From: JBCCBI01 sp039034155
GTDB taxonomy: Bacteria > Deinococcota > Deinococci > Deinococcales > Trueperaceae
Direction of reading: 5' to 3'
DNA length: 17,821 nucleotides
Assembly (NCBI GenBank): GCA_039034155.1
Contig: JBCCBI010000057.1
Location: 1-17,821 of the forward strand
The notes beneath the pieces are model-generated. The model did not search any database, was not told the origin of the DNA, and saw only the letters and a program-made list of their open reading frames with translations. Made by a program: the position numbers and the translations under genes. Below, one piece after another: positions 1 to 6,457 of the stretch (positions are counted from its first letter, which is position 1; every line of letters begins with the position of its first letter).

Positions 1-115
1 CGTAGGGAATGCCCGAGGCCAGGGAATACCCGATGGTGGCAGGGGTGCCGCTGTCCGGTACGGGGCAGACCAGATCGGCCTCGACCGGTGCTTCCCTGGC
101 GAGTTCGCGCCCGAT
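1..115 (-). CDS. purF: Amidophosphoribosyltransferase fragment (internal piece)
   Basis: Reading the minus strand from about 115 down to 1 gives a continuous frame containing IGRELAREAPVEADLVCPVP followed by DSGTPATIGYSLASGIPY. This matches the conserved PRPP-side region of glutamine amidophosphoribosyltransferase (first step of purine synthesis), where a P-V-P-D-S-G core precedes the A-x-G-Y-x-x-x-S-G-I-P segment. Only about 38 residues are present. One end is cut by the window edge and the other by the join to a MATE gene on the opposite strand. Codons are strongly G/C-ended, unlike the sequence that follows. Assignment rests on this short conserved stretch, but the motif is distinctive. 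Confidence 0.75.
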   Translation of the reverse strand, partial: MGRELAREAPVEADLVCPVPDSGTPATIGYSLASGIPY

Positions 116-123
116 GGATGGTG
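113..123. other. Probable chimeric join (purF antisense / MATE sense)
   Basis: PurF similarity on the minus strand stops near base 113, and MATE similarity on the plus strand starts near base 120 (G-E-Q-N-P-A-R-A). Neither gene has its natural end here. Base composition changes at the same place. The open frame that runs from base 9 through the join into MATE is therefore an accidental fusion. Its first ~36 residues are antisense purF. Confidence 0.7.
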
Positions 124-536
124 AGCAAAACCCGGCTCGAGCCAAAGCCATTGCAAACCGAGCGCTATTTTGGAGTGTCGTTGTAGGAGTAGGGTTAGCA
201 GTACTATTTGCTCTTGGACGCCCTCTGTTCATTCGTGCGTTTACAGACGATCCAGAGGTCATTCGGGCAGTGTCTGCGGTATTTCCCTTTGTGATTTTTA
301 CACAACCTCTCAACGGACTAGTATTTGTCTGGGACGGTATTTTTATGGGCCTCAACCGGTGGTCGTTTTTAGCGTTTGCGATGATGGCCTCGTGTGCTGT
401 GTCTGCGCTTGTGCTGTTACTGGTTCTTCCTTTTGGCTGGGGGCTGACTGGCGTGTGGTGGGGGCTGGTTATCCTCATTGCTGCTAGAGCTATGACATTT
501 ACAGTGCCCTACATTCGCTATTTACGGACACCCTAA
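120..536 (+). CDS. MATE/DinF-family efflux transporter, C-terminal part only
   Basis: Multidrug and toxin extrusion exporter of the inner membrane. Only about the last 138 residues are present. They begin with the cytoplasmic loop G-E-Q-N-P-A-R-A-K-A, typical of the connection between transmembrane helices in the second half of the protein. This is followed by F-T-D-D-P-E-V and four hydrophobic helices, including V-F-V-W-D-G-I-F-M-G, a DinF-like signature. A full family member has about 430-450 residues and 12 helices, so roughly two thirds are missing. The cut is at the join with the purF fragment, not at a start codon. The gene ends in TAA and is followed by a 150-base spacer. Substrate cannot be told from this piece. 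Confidence 0.8.
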   Translation, partial: GEQNPARAKAIANRALFWSVVVGVGLAVLFALGRPLFIRAFTDDPEVIRAVSAVFPFVIFTQPLNGLVFVWDGIFMGLNRWSFLAFAMMASCAVSALVLLLVLPFGWGLTGVWWGLVILIAARAMTFTVPYIRYLRTP

Positions 537-576
537 ACCGCAACCTTGGCACTGCGGTACAAGGACAATTTTACGT

Positions 577-597
577 GCTTGCTTGTAGGAAGTAAGC
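577..597 (+). terminator. Weak stem-loop after the MATE gene
   Basis: GCTTGCTT and AAGTAAGC form an 8-bp stem with one mismatched position around a 5-base loop, 40 bases after the MATE stop. There is no T-run after it, so a role in termination is only a guess. Confidence 0.25.
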
Positions 598-676
598 CCC
601 CAGTCACTTAGCCTTGGTAACAGCATCTATGAGCTGATATTGACAACTCGAGCCAAACACTACCTACAAATTCACG

Positions 677-682
677 TAAACT
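677..682 (+). promoter_or_regulatory. TAAACT -10 box of a leaderless promoter
   Basis: TAAACT ends 6 bases before the ATG at 689, and there is no Shine-Dalgarno sequence in between. With transcription starting about 6-8 bases after the box, the mRNA would begin at or next to the start codon. A TTGACA lies at 640-645, but 31 bases away, too far to be its -35 element. Confidence 0.5.
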
Positions 683-688
683 AGACCC

Positions 689-1225
689 ATGTCGACCTCA
701 CCTGATGACCTACGTTACCCCATTGGTAAATTTCAGTTCCCTGAACACGTTACCGAAGACGATCACGCCCGCTGGCGGCAGATTATTGCGGATACTCCAA
801 CCCGTTTGCGCGAGGCAGTAAACGGACTCGATGATAGCCAACTCGATACACAGTACCGACCCGAAGGCTGGACGCTGCGCCAAGTTGTGCATCACATTGC
901 AGATAGTCACATTAATAGCGTGGTGCGCTTTAAGCTAGCACTTACCGAAGATAGCCCCCCCTTAAAACCTTACCGCGAAGGTGAATGGGCTAATCTTGCT
1001 GATAGCAGCATGCCCGTTGAGGTTTCGCTTGATTTACTAACGGCACTTCATGCTCGGTGGACGGTGCTGCTCGAGTCACTCATGCCTGCCGACCTACAGC
1101 GCACACTGACCAACCCAAATAGTGGGAAATTGGTGCCGCTCGAGCGCAACTTAGCCGTTTACGCGTGGCACGGACCCCATCACATCGCGCATATCACGTC
1201 AACCCGTGAGCGCCATAACTGGTAA
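689..1225 (+). CDS. YfiT/BstA-like DinB metal-dependent thiol transferase
   Basis: This is a 178-residue cytoplasmic four-helix-bundle protein of the DinB superfamily. It resembles Bacillus YfiT, a bacillithiol S-transferase of the detoxification pathway. Diagnostic blocks are R-Y-P-I-G-K-F near the N-terminus, Y-R-P-E-G-W-T-L-R-Q-V-V-H-H-I-A-D at 57-72, R-F-K-L-A-L-T-E-D at 80-88 and Y-A-W-H-G-P-H-H-I-A-H at 158-168. His68, His161 and His165 have the same spacing as the three metal ligands of YfiT (His67, His160, His164). Length matches the family. The start codon is chosen from the -10 box 6 bases upstream, with no ribosome-binding site. The gene stands alone, with a further leaderless promoter before the next gene. 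The exact thiol cofactor is inferred from the family, not shown here. Confidence 0.85.
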   Translation: MSTSPDDLRYPIGKFQFPEHVTEDDHARWRQIIADTPTRLREAVNGLDDSQLDTQYRPEGWTLRQVVHHIADSHINSVVRFKLALTEDSPPLKPYREGEWANLADSSMPVEVSLDLLTALHARWTVLLESLMPADLQRTLTNPNSGKLVPLERNLAVYAWHGPHHIAHITSTRERHNW

Positions 1226-1268
1226 TGCAAGGGTTGGTAACGTACTAAACCCACGTGACCCCTTACGG

Positions 1269-1274
1269 TAAACT
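1269..1274 (+). promoter_or_regulatory. TAAACT -10 box in front of lysY
   Basis: TAAACT is followed 8 bases later by the ATG at 1283. No Shine-Dalgarno sequence is visible, so a leaderless mRNA is likely. No recognisable -35 element precedes it. Confidence 0.5.
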
Positions 1275-1282
1275 GCACATTT

Positions 1283-2338
1283 ATGTCAGAACCATCATCA
1301 GCTAAACAACTACGCGTTGCCATCGTCGGCGCGTCGGGCTATGCCGGCGGCGAGTTTTTGCGCTTGGCACTGGGGCATCCACAGCTTGAAGTCACCCAAA
1401 TCACCAGCGAACGCTACGCCAAAATGCCCGTTCACTTGGTTCACCCCAACCTACGGGGTGTAAGCCGTTTAAGATTCTCATCAATTGATGACCTCGAGGA
1501 AGCTGATTTACTCGTTTTGGGCCTTCCCCACAAAGAGTCTGCCAAGCGCTTTGATGACTTTGCCAAGTTAGCACCCCGGATGCTCGACCTTGCAGCGGAC
1601 TTTCGGTTAAATGACCCCGACGTGTACGCCAAGTACTACGGCGAACCCCACCCACGCCCTGAGCTGCTGAGCAAGTTTGTTTACGCCAATCCTGAGCTTC
1701 ACCGCGCTGAACTAGCTGATGCAACTCACATTGTTGGCGCAGGCTGCATCGCTACGGCAACCATACTGGCGCTTTACCCGCTACTCAAACACGCTGTGCC
1801 AGCTAAGGGTGACATTATTGTGGAGGCTAAAATTGGCTCCTCAGCAGCCGGCAACCGCCCAACTGACGCAGGTCATCACCCTGAGCGAATGGGCGTGGTG
1901 CGCACTTATGCGGCCACAGGTCACCGCCATACGGCAGAAATTCAGCAAGAACTCCCCGGCAAGTTTCCCGTCCACCTCACGGCAACTGCTGTTGAGCGGG
2001 TGCGCGGTATTTTGGTGACCGCCCACCTATTTGTGCCAGATGGCTATGCGGACCGCGATGTACTCGGCGCTATTCGCGAAACTTACGACGATGAGCCGTT
2101 TATTCGTATTGTGTCTGCCCGCAAAGGCATCCACCGCGTGCCTGACCCGAAAATTTTGGATGGTACAAATTACTGTGACATTGGCTTTGCTATGGACAAC
2201 GACACCGGCCGCGTGGTGGTCATGAGCGCGATTGACAACCTCGTGAAAGGTACAGCTGGGCACGCCTTGCAAGCACTCAACATCAGCATGGGCTGGGACG
2301 AGACACTAGGTTTAGAATTCTTCGGACTTCACCCGTGA
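1283..2338 (+). CDS. lysY: [LysW]-aminoadipyl-6-phosphate reductase (LysY/ArgC family)
   Basis: This 351-residue NADPH-dependent reductase turns the acyl phosphate attached to the carrier protein LysW into a semialdehyde. It acts in the alpha-aminoadipate route to lysine, and in some species in a LysW-linked arginine route. The N-terminus holds the dinucleotide-binding loop V-G-A-S-G-Y-A-G-G (15-23). The catalytic cysteine is Cys155 in G-A-G-C-I-A-T-A, close to the form seen in LysY proteins and different from the P-G-C-Y-P-T of classical ArgC. G-H-H-P-E-R-M and the R-H-T-A-E-I segment match the substrate-binding region. Length is normal. The stop overlaps the GTG of the downstream GNAT gene (GTGA), so the two form an operon. 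lysZ, the preceding enzyme of the pathway, lies about 4.8 kb away in its own unit. A classical ArgC is the main alternative. Confidence 0.82.
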   Translation: MSEPSSAKQLRVAIVGASGYAGGEFLRLALGHPQLEVTQITSERYAKMPVHLVHPNLRGVSRLRFSSIDDLEEADLLVLGLPHKESAKRFDDFAKLAPRMLDLAADFRLNDPDVYAKYYGEPHPRPELLSKFVYANPELHRAELADATHIVGAGCIATATILALYPLLKHAVPAKGDIIVEAKIGSSAAGNRPTDAGHHPERMGVVRTYAATGHRHTAEIQQELPGKFPVHLTATAVERVRGILVTAHLFVPDGYADRDVLGAIRETYDDEPFIRIVSARKGIHRVPDPKILDGTNYCDIGFAMDNDTGRVVVMSAIDNLVKGTAGHALQALNISMGWDETLGLEFFGLHP

Positions 2339-2841
2339 GCGCAGCAATTAACCTAGCAACCGAACCGCGCAGTTGGCATAAGACAGTTGCTGATGTTTCC
2401 TACCTCATCTCTACAGATACAAGCTTGCTAAACCAAGACTTCATCGTTACCTTTTTGTCTACTCAGTCGTATTGGGCGAACGGACGCCCTGCGGATGCCA
2501 TCTTGGAAACGATGCGACAGTCACTGTGTTTTGGACTCTACAGAAAGCAAGGTGACAACCTCACTCAAGTTGGCTTTAGCCGAGTCGTTACTGACAATTA
2601 TTCTTTTGGCTATTTGGCAGATGTGTTTGTGTTAGATGAAGCCAGAGGTCACGGCCTCGGCACGTGGCTCATTGAAACCATCATGACGAATCCACCCTGC
2701 AGCACTCTTAAAACCATGATTTTACTGACCAAAGATGCCCACGGCCTCTACGAAAAATTTGGCTTTAGCGTGCCGGAAAATGCCTCGCGCATTATGATGC
2801 GCCGCAAGCTTGTGCCAGGCAAGCCAGATGACCGCGCGTAA
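2335..2841 (+). CDS. GNAT-family N-acetyltransferase
   Basis: This 168-residue protein is a GCN5-related acetyltransferase, expected to move an acetyl group from acetyl-CoA to an amine. The acetyl-CoA-binding motif A is V-F-V-L-D-E-A-R-G-H-G-L-G-T-W-L-I (about 97-113), with the R-G-x-G-x-G pyrophosphate loop as R-G-H-G-L-G. The later L-Y-E-K-F-G-F (about 138-144) is the usual motif-B segment. The GTG start overlaps the lysY stop in a GTGA arrangement, which implies translational coupling. Its substrate is unknown. Coupling to lysY may reflect shared expression only, because LysW-dependent synthesis does not need an acetyltransferase. A 33-bp tandem repeat follows directly. Confidence 0.85.
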   Translation: MSAAINLATEPRSWHKTVADVSYLISTDTSLLNQDFIVTFLSTQSYWANGRPADAILETMRQSLCFGLYRKQGDNLTQVGFSRVVTDNYSFGYLADVFVLDEARGHGLGTWLIETIMTNPPCSTLKTMILLTKDAHGLYEKFGFSVPENASRIMMRRKLVPGKPDDRA

Positions 2842-2844
2842 AAC

Positions 2845-2920
2845 AGCCCTGAGCAGGGCGTATCATGCCATTAAACAAGCCTTGAGCAGGGCGTATCATG
2901 CCGTTAAACAAGCCTTGAGC
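2845..2920. repeat. 33-bp direct tandem repeat, 2.3 copies, with hairpin
   Basis: Copies begin at 2845, 2878 and 2911 (partial). Each starts A-G-C-C-(C/T)-T-G-A-G-C and continues A-G-G-G-C-G-T-A-T-C-A-T-G-C-C; copies one and two differ at two positions. GCCCT-GAGC-AGGGC (2846-2859) is a perfect 5-bp hairpin in the first copy and a wobble version in the second. The repeat fills the gap between two convergent genes, so it may act as a bidirectional terminator, although no T-run follows. Confidence 0.8.
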
Positions 2921-2939
2921 CGCTTACCAAGGCGTTATC

Positions 2940-3719
2940 TTACTCATTTCCTAAAAAGCTCATTGCAACTGTGTTGAACACGTCAGGCGTTTCCCAAAGC
3001 GCAAAGTGGCCTGTGCTCGGTAAAATAGCAAGTTCAGCAGTGGGGATGAGATTCGTCATGGCAATAGTATGTTCCAAACGAATGGCTTCTTCGTGGTAGC
3101 CAGCTAGTACTAGCATTGGCGTGCTAATAGCCTCGAGCTGCGTTTCATCGTAGTTAGGCTCGCTACCCCACATGGTTTCGATGTTATTAAAAAATGCATC
3201 AATACCTTCAGGATTGGGCGATAGCGCTTTGTAGTCGTTCGTCGCCCGCTCAATATAGGCATTAAACGTTTCATTTTCATCCATGTCATCACGCAGCCCA
3301 GCTAACTTGTAGTTGGTCCCACAGGCAACAATCTTGCCTACCCGTGCAGGATAATTGATAGCTAGTTCTAGTCCAATGATGCCGCCATCACTCCAGCCCA
3401 ACAGGTCAAAGGTGGCTACGCCCAAAGCGTCCATGAGGGTCAGTACATCACGGGTCATCAGCGCGTAGTTGATAGTTTGCTCGCTCATACTCGAGCGGCC
3501 ATGTCCGCGGCTATCGAGCACAATCACCTGGCGTGTTTTGCTAAACACCGGAATTTGCTGGGCCCAGTAGTCAGCGTTGCCCAAACCACCATGAATCATC
3601 ACCAGCGGCTTAGCCCCTTCAGCAGCAACTCCGTAAATGGCATAGTACATCTTGATGTCGTTAACCTCTTTGAGACCACTTTCAGTGGGCGTAAGCGGCA
3701 CGGTCATGCTAGCTGGCAT
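2940..3719 (-). CDS. Alpha/beta-fold hydrolase
   Basis: This 259-residue protein is a cytoplasmic alpha/beta-hydrolase of the small esterase/3-oxoadipate enol-lactonase-like type. The oxyanion region is V-M-I-H-G-G-L-G (40-47) and D-S-R-G-H-G-R-S-S is at 69-77. The nucleophile elbow is G-W-S-D-G-G with Ser110, and the catalytic histidine is His238 in S-T-G-H-F-A. The acid expected in G-x-x-D after strand 6 is glutamate here (G-Y-H-E, Glu210), a conservative but uncommon change. Length is normal and there is no signal peptide. The start is supported by AGGAG 11 bases upstream. This gene has a short leader, unlike many of its neighbours. Substrate cannot be inferred from context. Confidence 0.85.
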   Translation of the reverse strand: MPASMTVPLTPTESGLKEVNDIKMYYAIYGVAAEGAKPLVMIHGGLGNADYWAQQIPVFSKTRQVIVLDSRGHGRSSMSEQTINYALMTRDVLTLMDALGVATFDLLGWSDGGIIGLELAINYPARVGKIVACGTNYKLAGLRDDMDENETFNAYIERATNDYKALSPNPEGIDAFFNNIETMWGSEPNYDETQLEAISTPMLVLAGYHEEAIRLEHTIAMTNLIPTAELAILPSTGHFALWETPDVFNTVAMSFLGNE

Positions 3720-3730
3720 ACATCATCACA

Positions 3731-3752
3731 CTCCTAAACGCGCATAAACTTA
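3731..3752 (-). promoter_or_regulatory. -10 box and ribosome-binding site of the hydrolase gene
   Basis: On the minus strand, TAAGTT (3752-3747) is followed by AGGAG (3735-3731) and then the ATG at 3719. This is a conventional leadered layout with a leader of about 20 bases, in contrast to the leaderless starts elsewhere in the segment. Confidence 0.4.
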
Positions 3753-3892
3753 CAATCATTATTTCAAAACAAACTCGCACAATTTCCACAACAATCGTCT
3801 CCCTTGAAGTTCAAATTCTATCTTATTGAGGCAGCTTTGTCACTCGGCATCGCTGATGCTTATGTGTAAAATTACAGGTTGATTTATAGACG

Positions 3893-4143
3893 CTACAATT
3901 TGCTAACCTTAGGAAAACACTCAGGATGCTTGAGGATGTCTTCGCTCAACTCAATATCCAATCGGGCTAGTAAACGCGATTCTCAGAAACCTGTTTCAGA
4001 TTAAGGATGTCTTTTACCTCTGCATCTTTGAAACAAGAAAAATGCTCATGAGGCATCGCATCAGGCTTACCATCAACAACAAGCCTCACGCCATTCGTAT
4101 CAATTTTGACAGCATAGACGCCTCTATTTTGCTGAGCTGACAC
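3893..4143 (-). pseudogene. Frameshifted small gene, possibly DUF2442-like
   Basis: The minus strand from GTG at 4143 encodes 58 residues ending S-E-N-R-V-Y before a TAG at 3969-3967. Shifting by one base, the sequence continues L-A-R-L-D-I-E-L-S-E-D-I-L-K-H-P-E-C-F-P-K-V-S-K-L to a TAG at 3895-3893. Adding one base at the break restores a single protein of about 83 residues. The N-terminal part reads V-Y-A-V-K-I-D-T-N-G-V-R-L and contains P-H-E-H-F-S-C-F. The ending, a hydrophobic-D-I-E-L-S segment followed by H-P-E-x-F-P, recalls DUF2442 proteins, some of which are antitoxins; I am not certain of that family. No good ribosome-binding site or -10 box is visible. It may be a decayed gene, a sequencing error or programmed frameshifting. 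The rest of the 3720-4194 gap holds only promoters. Confidence 0.5.
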
Positions 4144-4179
4144 GCTTTACAATTCGCTCAATGTATTGATGTTTCCAAG

Positions 4180-4185
4180 TAAACT
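4180..4185 (+). promoter_or_regulatory. TAAACT -10 box of the glycosylase gene
   Basis: TAAACT precedes the ATG at 4195 by 9 bases and has no Shine-Dalgarno sequence after it. The box and the following CTAGA resemble those before the gene at 689, so a leaderless transcript is likely. Confidence 0.5.
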
Positions 4186-4194
4186 AGAACAGAC

Positions 4195-5376
4195 ATGCCC
4201 CTTACCCTCTCTCTAGCCGACGCACGCCAACTCCTTGCTCGCCATCATTTTGAACAAACAGATAGTAAAGGCGTGTTTGAGCGCTTAGGCAGCATCCAGT
4301 TTGACCCTTTAAATCCAGTTGGGCGCAATCACGATTTGGTGCTGCAAGCAAGGGTAGCTGACTACAAAGTGGACGACTGGCAACGCCTTGCGTATGAGGA
4401 TAGGTATTTGCTGGATGCTTGGGACAAGCAAGCTTCCCTTGTGCGGATGCGCGACTGGGCTGTGCGGCGGGTGTATCACCAGTGGCACGCCAAAAGCTGG
4501 CAAACAAAAGTGCTAGAACCTTACGTTGAGGCAGTTGAGACAGTGCGCACTGAACTCACGGAGCGCGGCCCGCTCAGCAGTAATCAGTTTGAGTTTCAAC
4601 CTCACCGGGCGGAGTGGGAGGGCTCGTGGCACGGTCCCAAACTCACTAAGAACATTTTGCGAGGGTTATGGCATACCGGGCAGGTGGTGACGCACAGCCG
4701 CAACAAGGGGCATCACGTCTATGACCTCACAGAGAACGTTGTGCCCACTGAGCTTTTAGCAGCACCGGCTGTGAGTGAACGTGATAGCACGGCGTGGCTT
4801 ATTTTGTTGCGCCACCACGCAGTTGGCTTGTTGCGCCCCAATCCCAGTGCTGAGGTGTGGAGTTTATATTTGCCTGCTCCTGAACGACGCAAGATTTTGG
4901 CGGAGTTAGTATCCGAAGGAAAGTTACTTGAAGTTGATGTCAAAGGCATGCGCTTTCACGTATTGCTAGAGGTATTAGCCAAGCTCGAACACCCCCCACT
5001 CCCCCCACGCATGGTGTTTGTGGCCCCGCTTGACCCCATCATCTGGGACCGCAAAGCAGCACTGCATCTATTTAACTTTGACTATCTGTGGGAAGTCTAC
5101 AAACCCGCTGCCAAACGTGCTTGGGGCTATTATGTGCTGCCTGTATTTTATGGTGACAGATTTGTAGCACGGTTTGACTCGAGGTTCAAAGATCGCATCT
5201 GGGAGCTTTACCGTTGGTATTGGGAGGATGATATTACGCCGGATGTGGAGATGTTAGCGGCACTCGAGACATCTGTAAAACAGTTCATGACTTACCTGGG
5301 TGCAAGCAAACTTAAACTCCCACGTGGTATGGACAAAAAGACTCGAGCTGCATGGCAAGCTGGCGGTAAGCGCTAA
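4195..5376 (+). CDS. YcaQ/AlkX-type winged-helix DNA glycosylase
   Basis: This 393-residue protein belongs to the HTH_42 (YcaQ/AlkZ) family: DNA glycosylases made of tandem winged helices and a beta-barrel, which remove bulky adducts and unhook interstrand crosslinks. The catalytic region reads L-G-S-I-Q-F-D-P-L (31-39), giving Gln35-Phe-Asp37. This is the Q-x-D form of the YcaQ/AlkX branch, not the Q-x-Q of AlkZ enzymes that act on natural-product lesions. Later landmarks are G-P-L-S-S (family G-x-L-x-x-x-x-F region), W-H-T-G-Q-V-V and the C-terminal A-P-L-D-P-I-I-W-D-R (278-287) with Y-V-L-P-V-F-Y-G-D-R-F-V-A-R (332-345), both typical of the family. Length is normal. It appears to be transcribed alone. 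Its stop overlaps that of the convergent gene. Confidence 0.85.
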   Translation: MPLTLSLADARQLLARHHFEQTDSKGVFERLGSIQFDPLNPVGRNHDLVLQARVADYKVDDWQRLAYEDRYLLDAWDKQASLVRMRDWAVRRVYHQWHAKSWQTKVLEPYVEAVETVRTELTERGPLSSNQFEFQPHRAEWEGSWHGPKLTKNILRGLWHTGQVVTHSRNKGHHVYDLTENVVPTELLAAPAVSERDSTAWLILLRHHAVGLLRPNPSAEVWSLYLPAPERRKILAELVSEGKLLEVDVKGMRFHVLLEVLAKLEHPPLPPRMVFVAPLDPIIWDRKAALHLFNFDYLWEVYKPAAKRAWGYYVLPVFYGDRFVARFDSRFKDRIWELYRWYWEDDITPDVEMLAALETSVKQFMTYLGASKLKLPRGMDKKTRAAWQAGGKR

Positions 5377-6419
5377 GTCTCATCATCCTGCAACTTTGGT
5401 GCGATGACGAATTCACTTATGTCGCGTAGTTCATTCAGGTAAACATCCATCTGACGAATAACCTTGCCATAACTAGCTAGTGTCTTAGCATAGTAGTAGT
5501 CGATGATGGCGGCATTACCTTGATACTCAAGCTGCACTACCGCAGCACCCGGTGTTAAGTTACGTTCAAGAAAGGTTGAAACATCGATAGCCTCGAGCGC
5601 TGTGGTTAATGTTTGTTGGGCTGACGCTTCTATCTTTGTTTGTGCCTGCCACTGCTGCCCGCGCTGTCTGCGCCGGTAGCTTAGCGTGCCATCAGATACT
5701 AATGTGAGTGTCTCGAGCCCCACCGGGTCATCCGACGCGTACTCATTGCCGATTTGGTAGACAAATACCTTTTCTGGATACATGAGCGCACGCAACCGAG
5801 CAGCTTCCTGTGGTGGTAATTGTTTCCAGAACGCTTTTGTAAGCACTGACGGTTCTTCTTCTGGCCAAGGCGCTTTAGCTTTGATGTAATTTTCCCGGTC
5901 TACTTCAGGCAGGGCAGCAATCACCGCGAGTGTTGAGTGGTTAACGTGCTGAGCGTGAGCGACTGTCCAAGCTGAGTCTAAGCGGGCTAGATGACACCAA
6001 AGAAACACTGCATAATCGCGTTCCAGGGAAAGTGTTTTGAGCCACTCGAGCGTGTTGATGTCATCCTGTGTAGCGTTACTGGCAAGGGTTATTGCGACTG
6101 ATTGCTCTAAGTCTTTGTCACCAATCGGCCACGCTGGCGCTTGCTGAGGGGGTTGCTCGAGATTAGCAAGCACCTCAGCTGCAGTTAATGGCGGCATCAC
6201 TTCATCCAAAACAGCAATGGCACCTGTACGGTGACGCAAGTCGTCACTCCACAAAAGTTGCCGAATCACCTCAGCGTAATCAGCGCGTGTTGCTGGGCTC
6301 GCTTGGCGAATAGACTGCACAAGTCCGTCATGAGGGTACACAAAATCACGCCCTTGCCAGACCGTGCCATATTCAAATTGCTGTTCAACTTGCTTGCGAA
6401 GGTGCGTTAGGTGCATCAT
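5373..6419 (-). CDS. Hypothetical protein, 348 residues
   Basis: I do not recognise this protein. It is soluble, without signal peptide or membrane helices, rich in Ala, Leu, Gln and Glu, and looks mainly alpha-helical for about 210 residues. The C-terminal third begins Y-P-E-K-V-F-V-Y-Q-I-G-N-E-Y-A-S-D-D and is richer in beta-type segments such as L-T-L-V-S-D-G-T-L-S-Y-R-R. It contains several CTCGAG sites in frame, like its neighbours, so it is native to the segment. It lies 38 bases after the 203-residue gene and is probably co-transcribed with it. Start choice is open: two adjacent ATG codons at 6419 and 6416, with no clear ribosome-binding site. The last four bases overlap the convergent glycosylase stop (CTAA serves both strands). 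Confidence 0.7.
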   Translation of the reverse strand: MMHLTHLRKQVEQQFEYGTVWQGRDFVYPHDGLVQSIRQASPATRADYAEVIRQLLWSDDLRHRTGAIAVLDEVMPPLTAAEVLANLEQPPQQAPAWPIGDKDLEQSVAITLASNATQDDINTLEWLKTLSLERDYAVFLWCHLARLDSAWTVAHAQHVNHSTLAVIAALPEVDRENYIKAKAPWPEEEPSVLTKAFWKQLPPQEAARLRALMYPEKVFVYQIGNEYASDDPVGLETLTLVSDGTLSYRRRQRGQQWQAQTKIEASAQQTLTTALEAIDVSTFLERNLTPGAAVVQLEYQGNAAIIDYYYAKTLASYGKVIRQMDVYLNELRDISEFVIAPKLQDDET

Positions 6420-6457
6420 TAATACTCACAATGCAGCATCAACCAGTCACCAGCATG

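Noticed and set aside
9..119. N-terminal extension of the MATE frame from ATG at 9
   Set aside because: These codons are antisense to a conserved PurF segment, so the fused frame is an artefact of the join.
640..645. TTGACA as -35 element of the YfiT-like gene
   Set aside because: It is 31 bases from the TAAACT box, too far for a normal promoter; a match to TACAAA at 665 is weak.
2845..2920. CRISPR-like interpretation of the 33-bp repeat
   Set aside because: The copies are directly adjacent with no spacers, and there are no cas genes.
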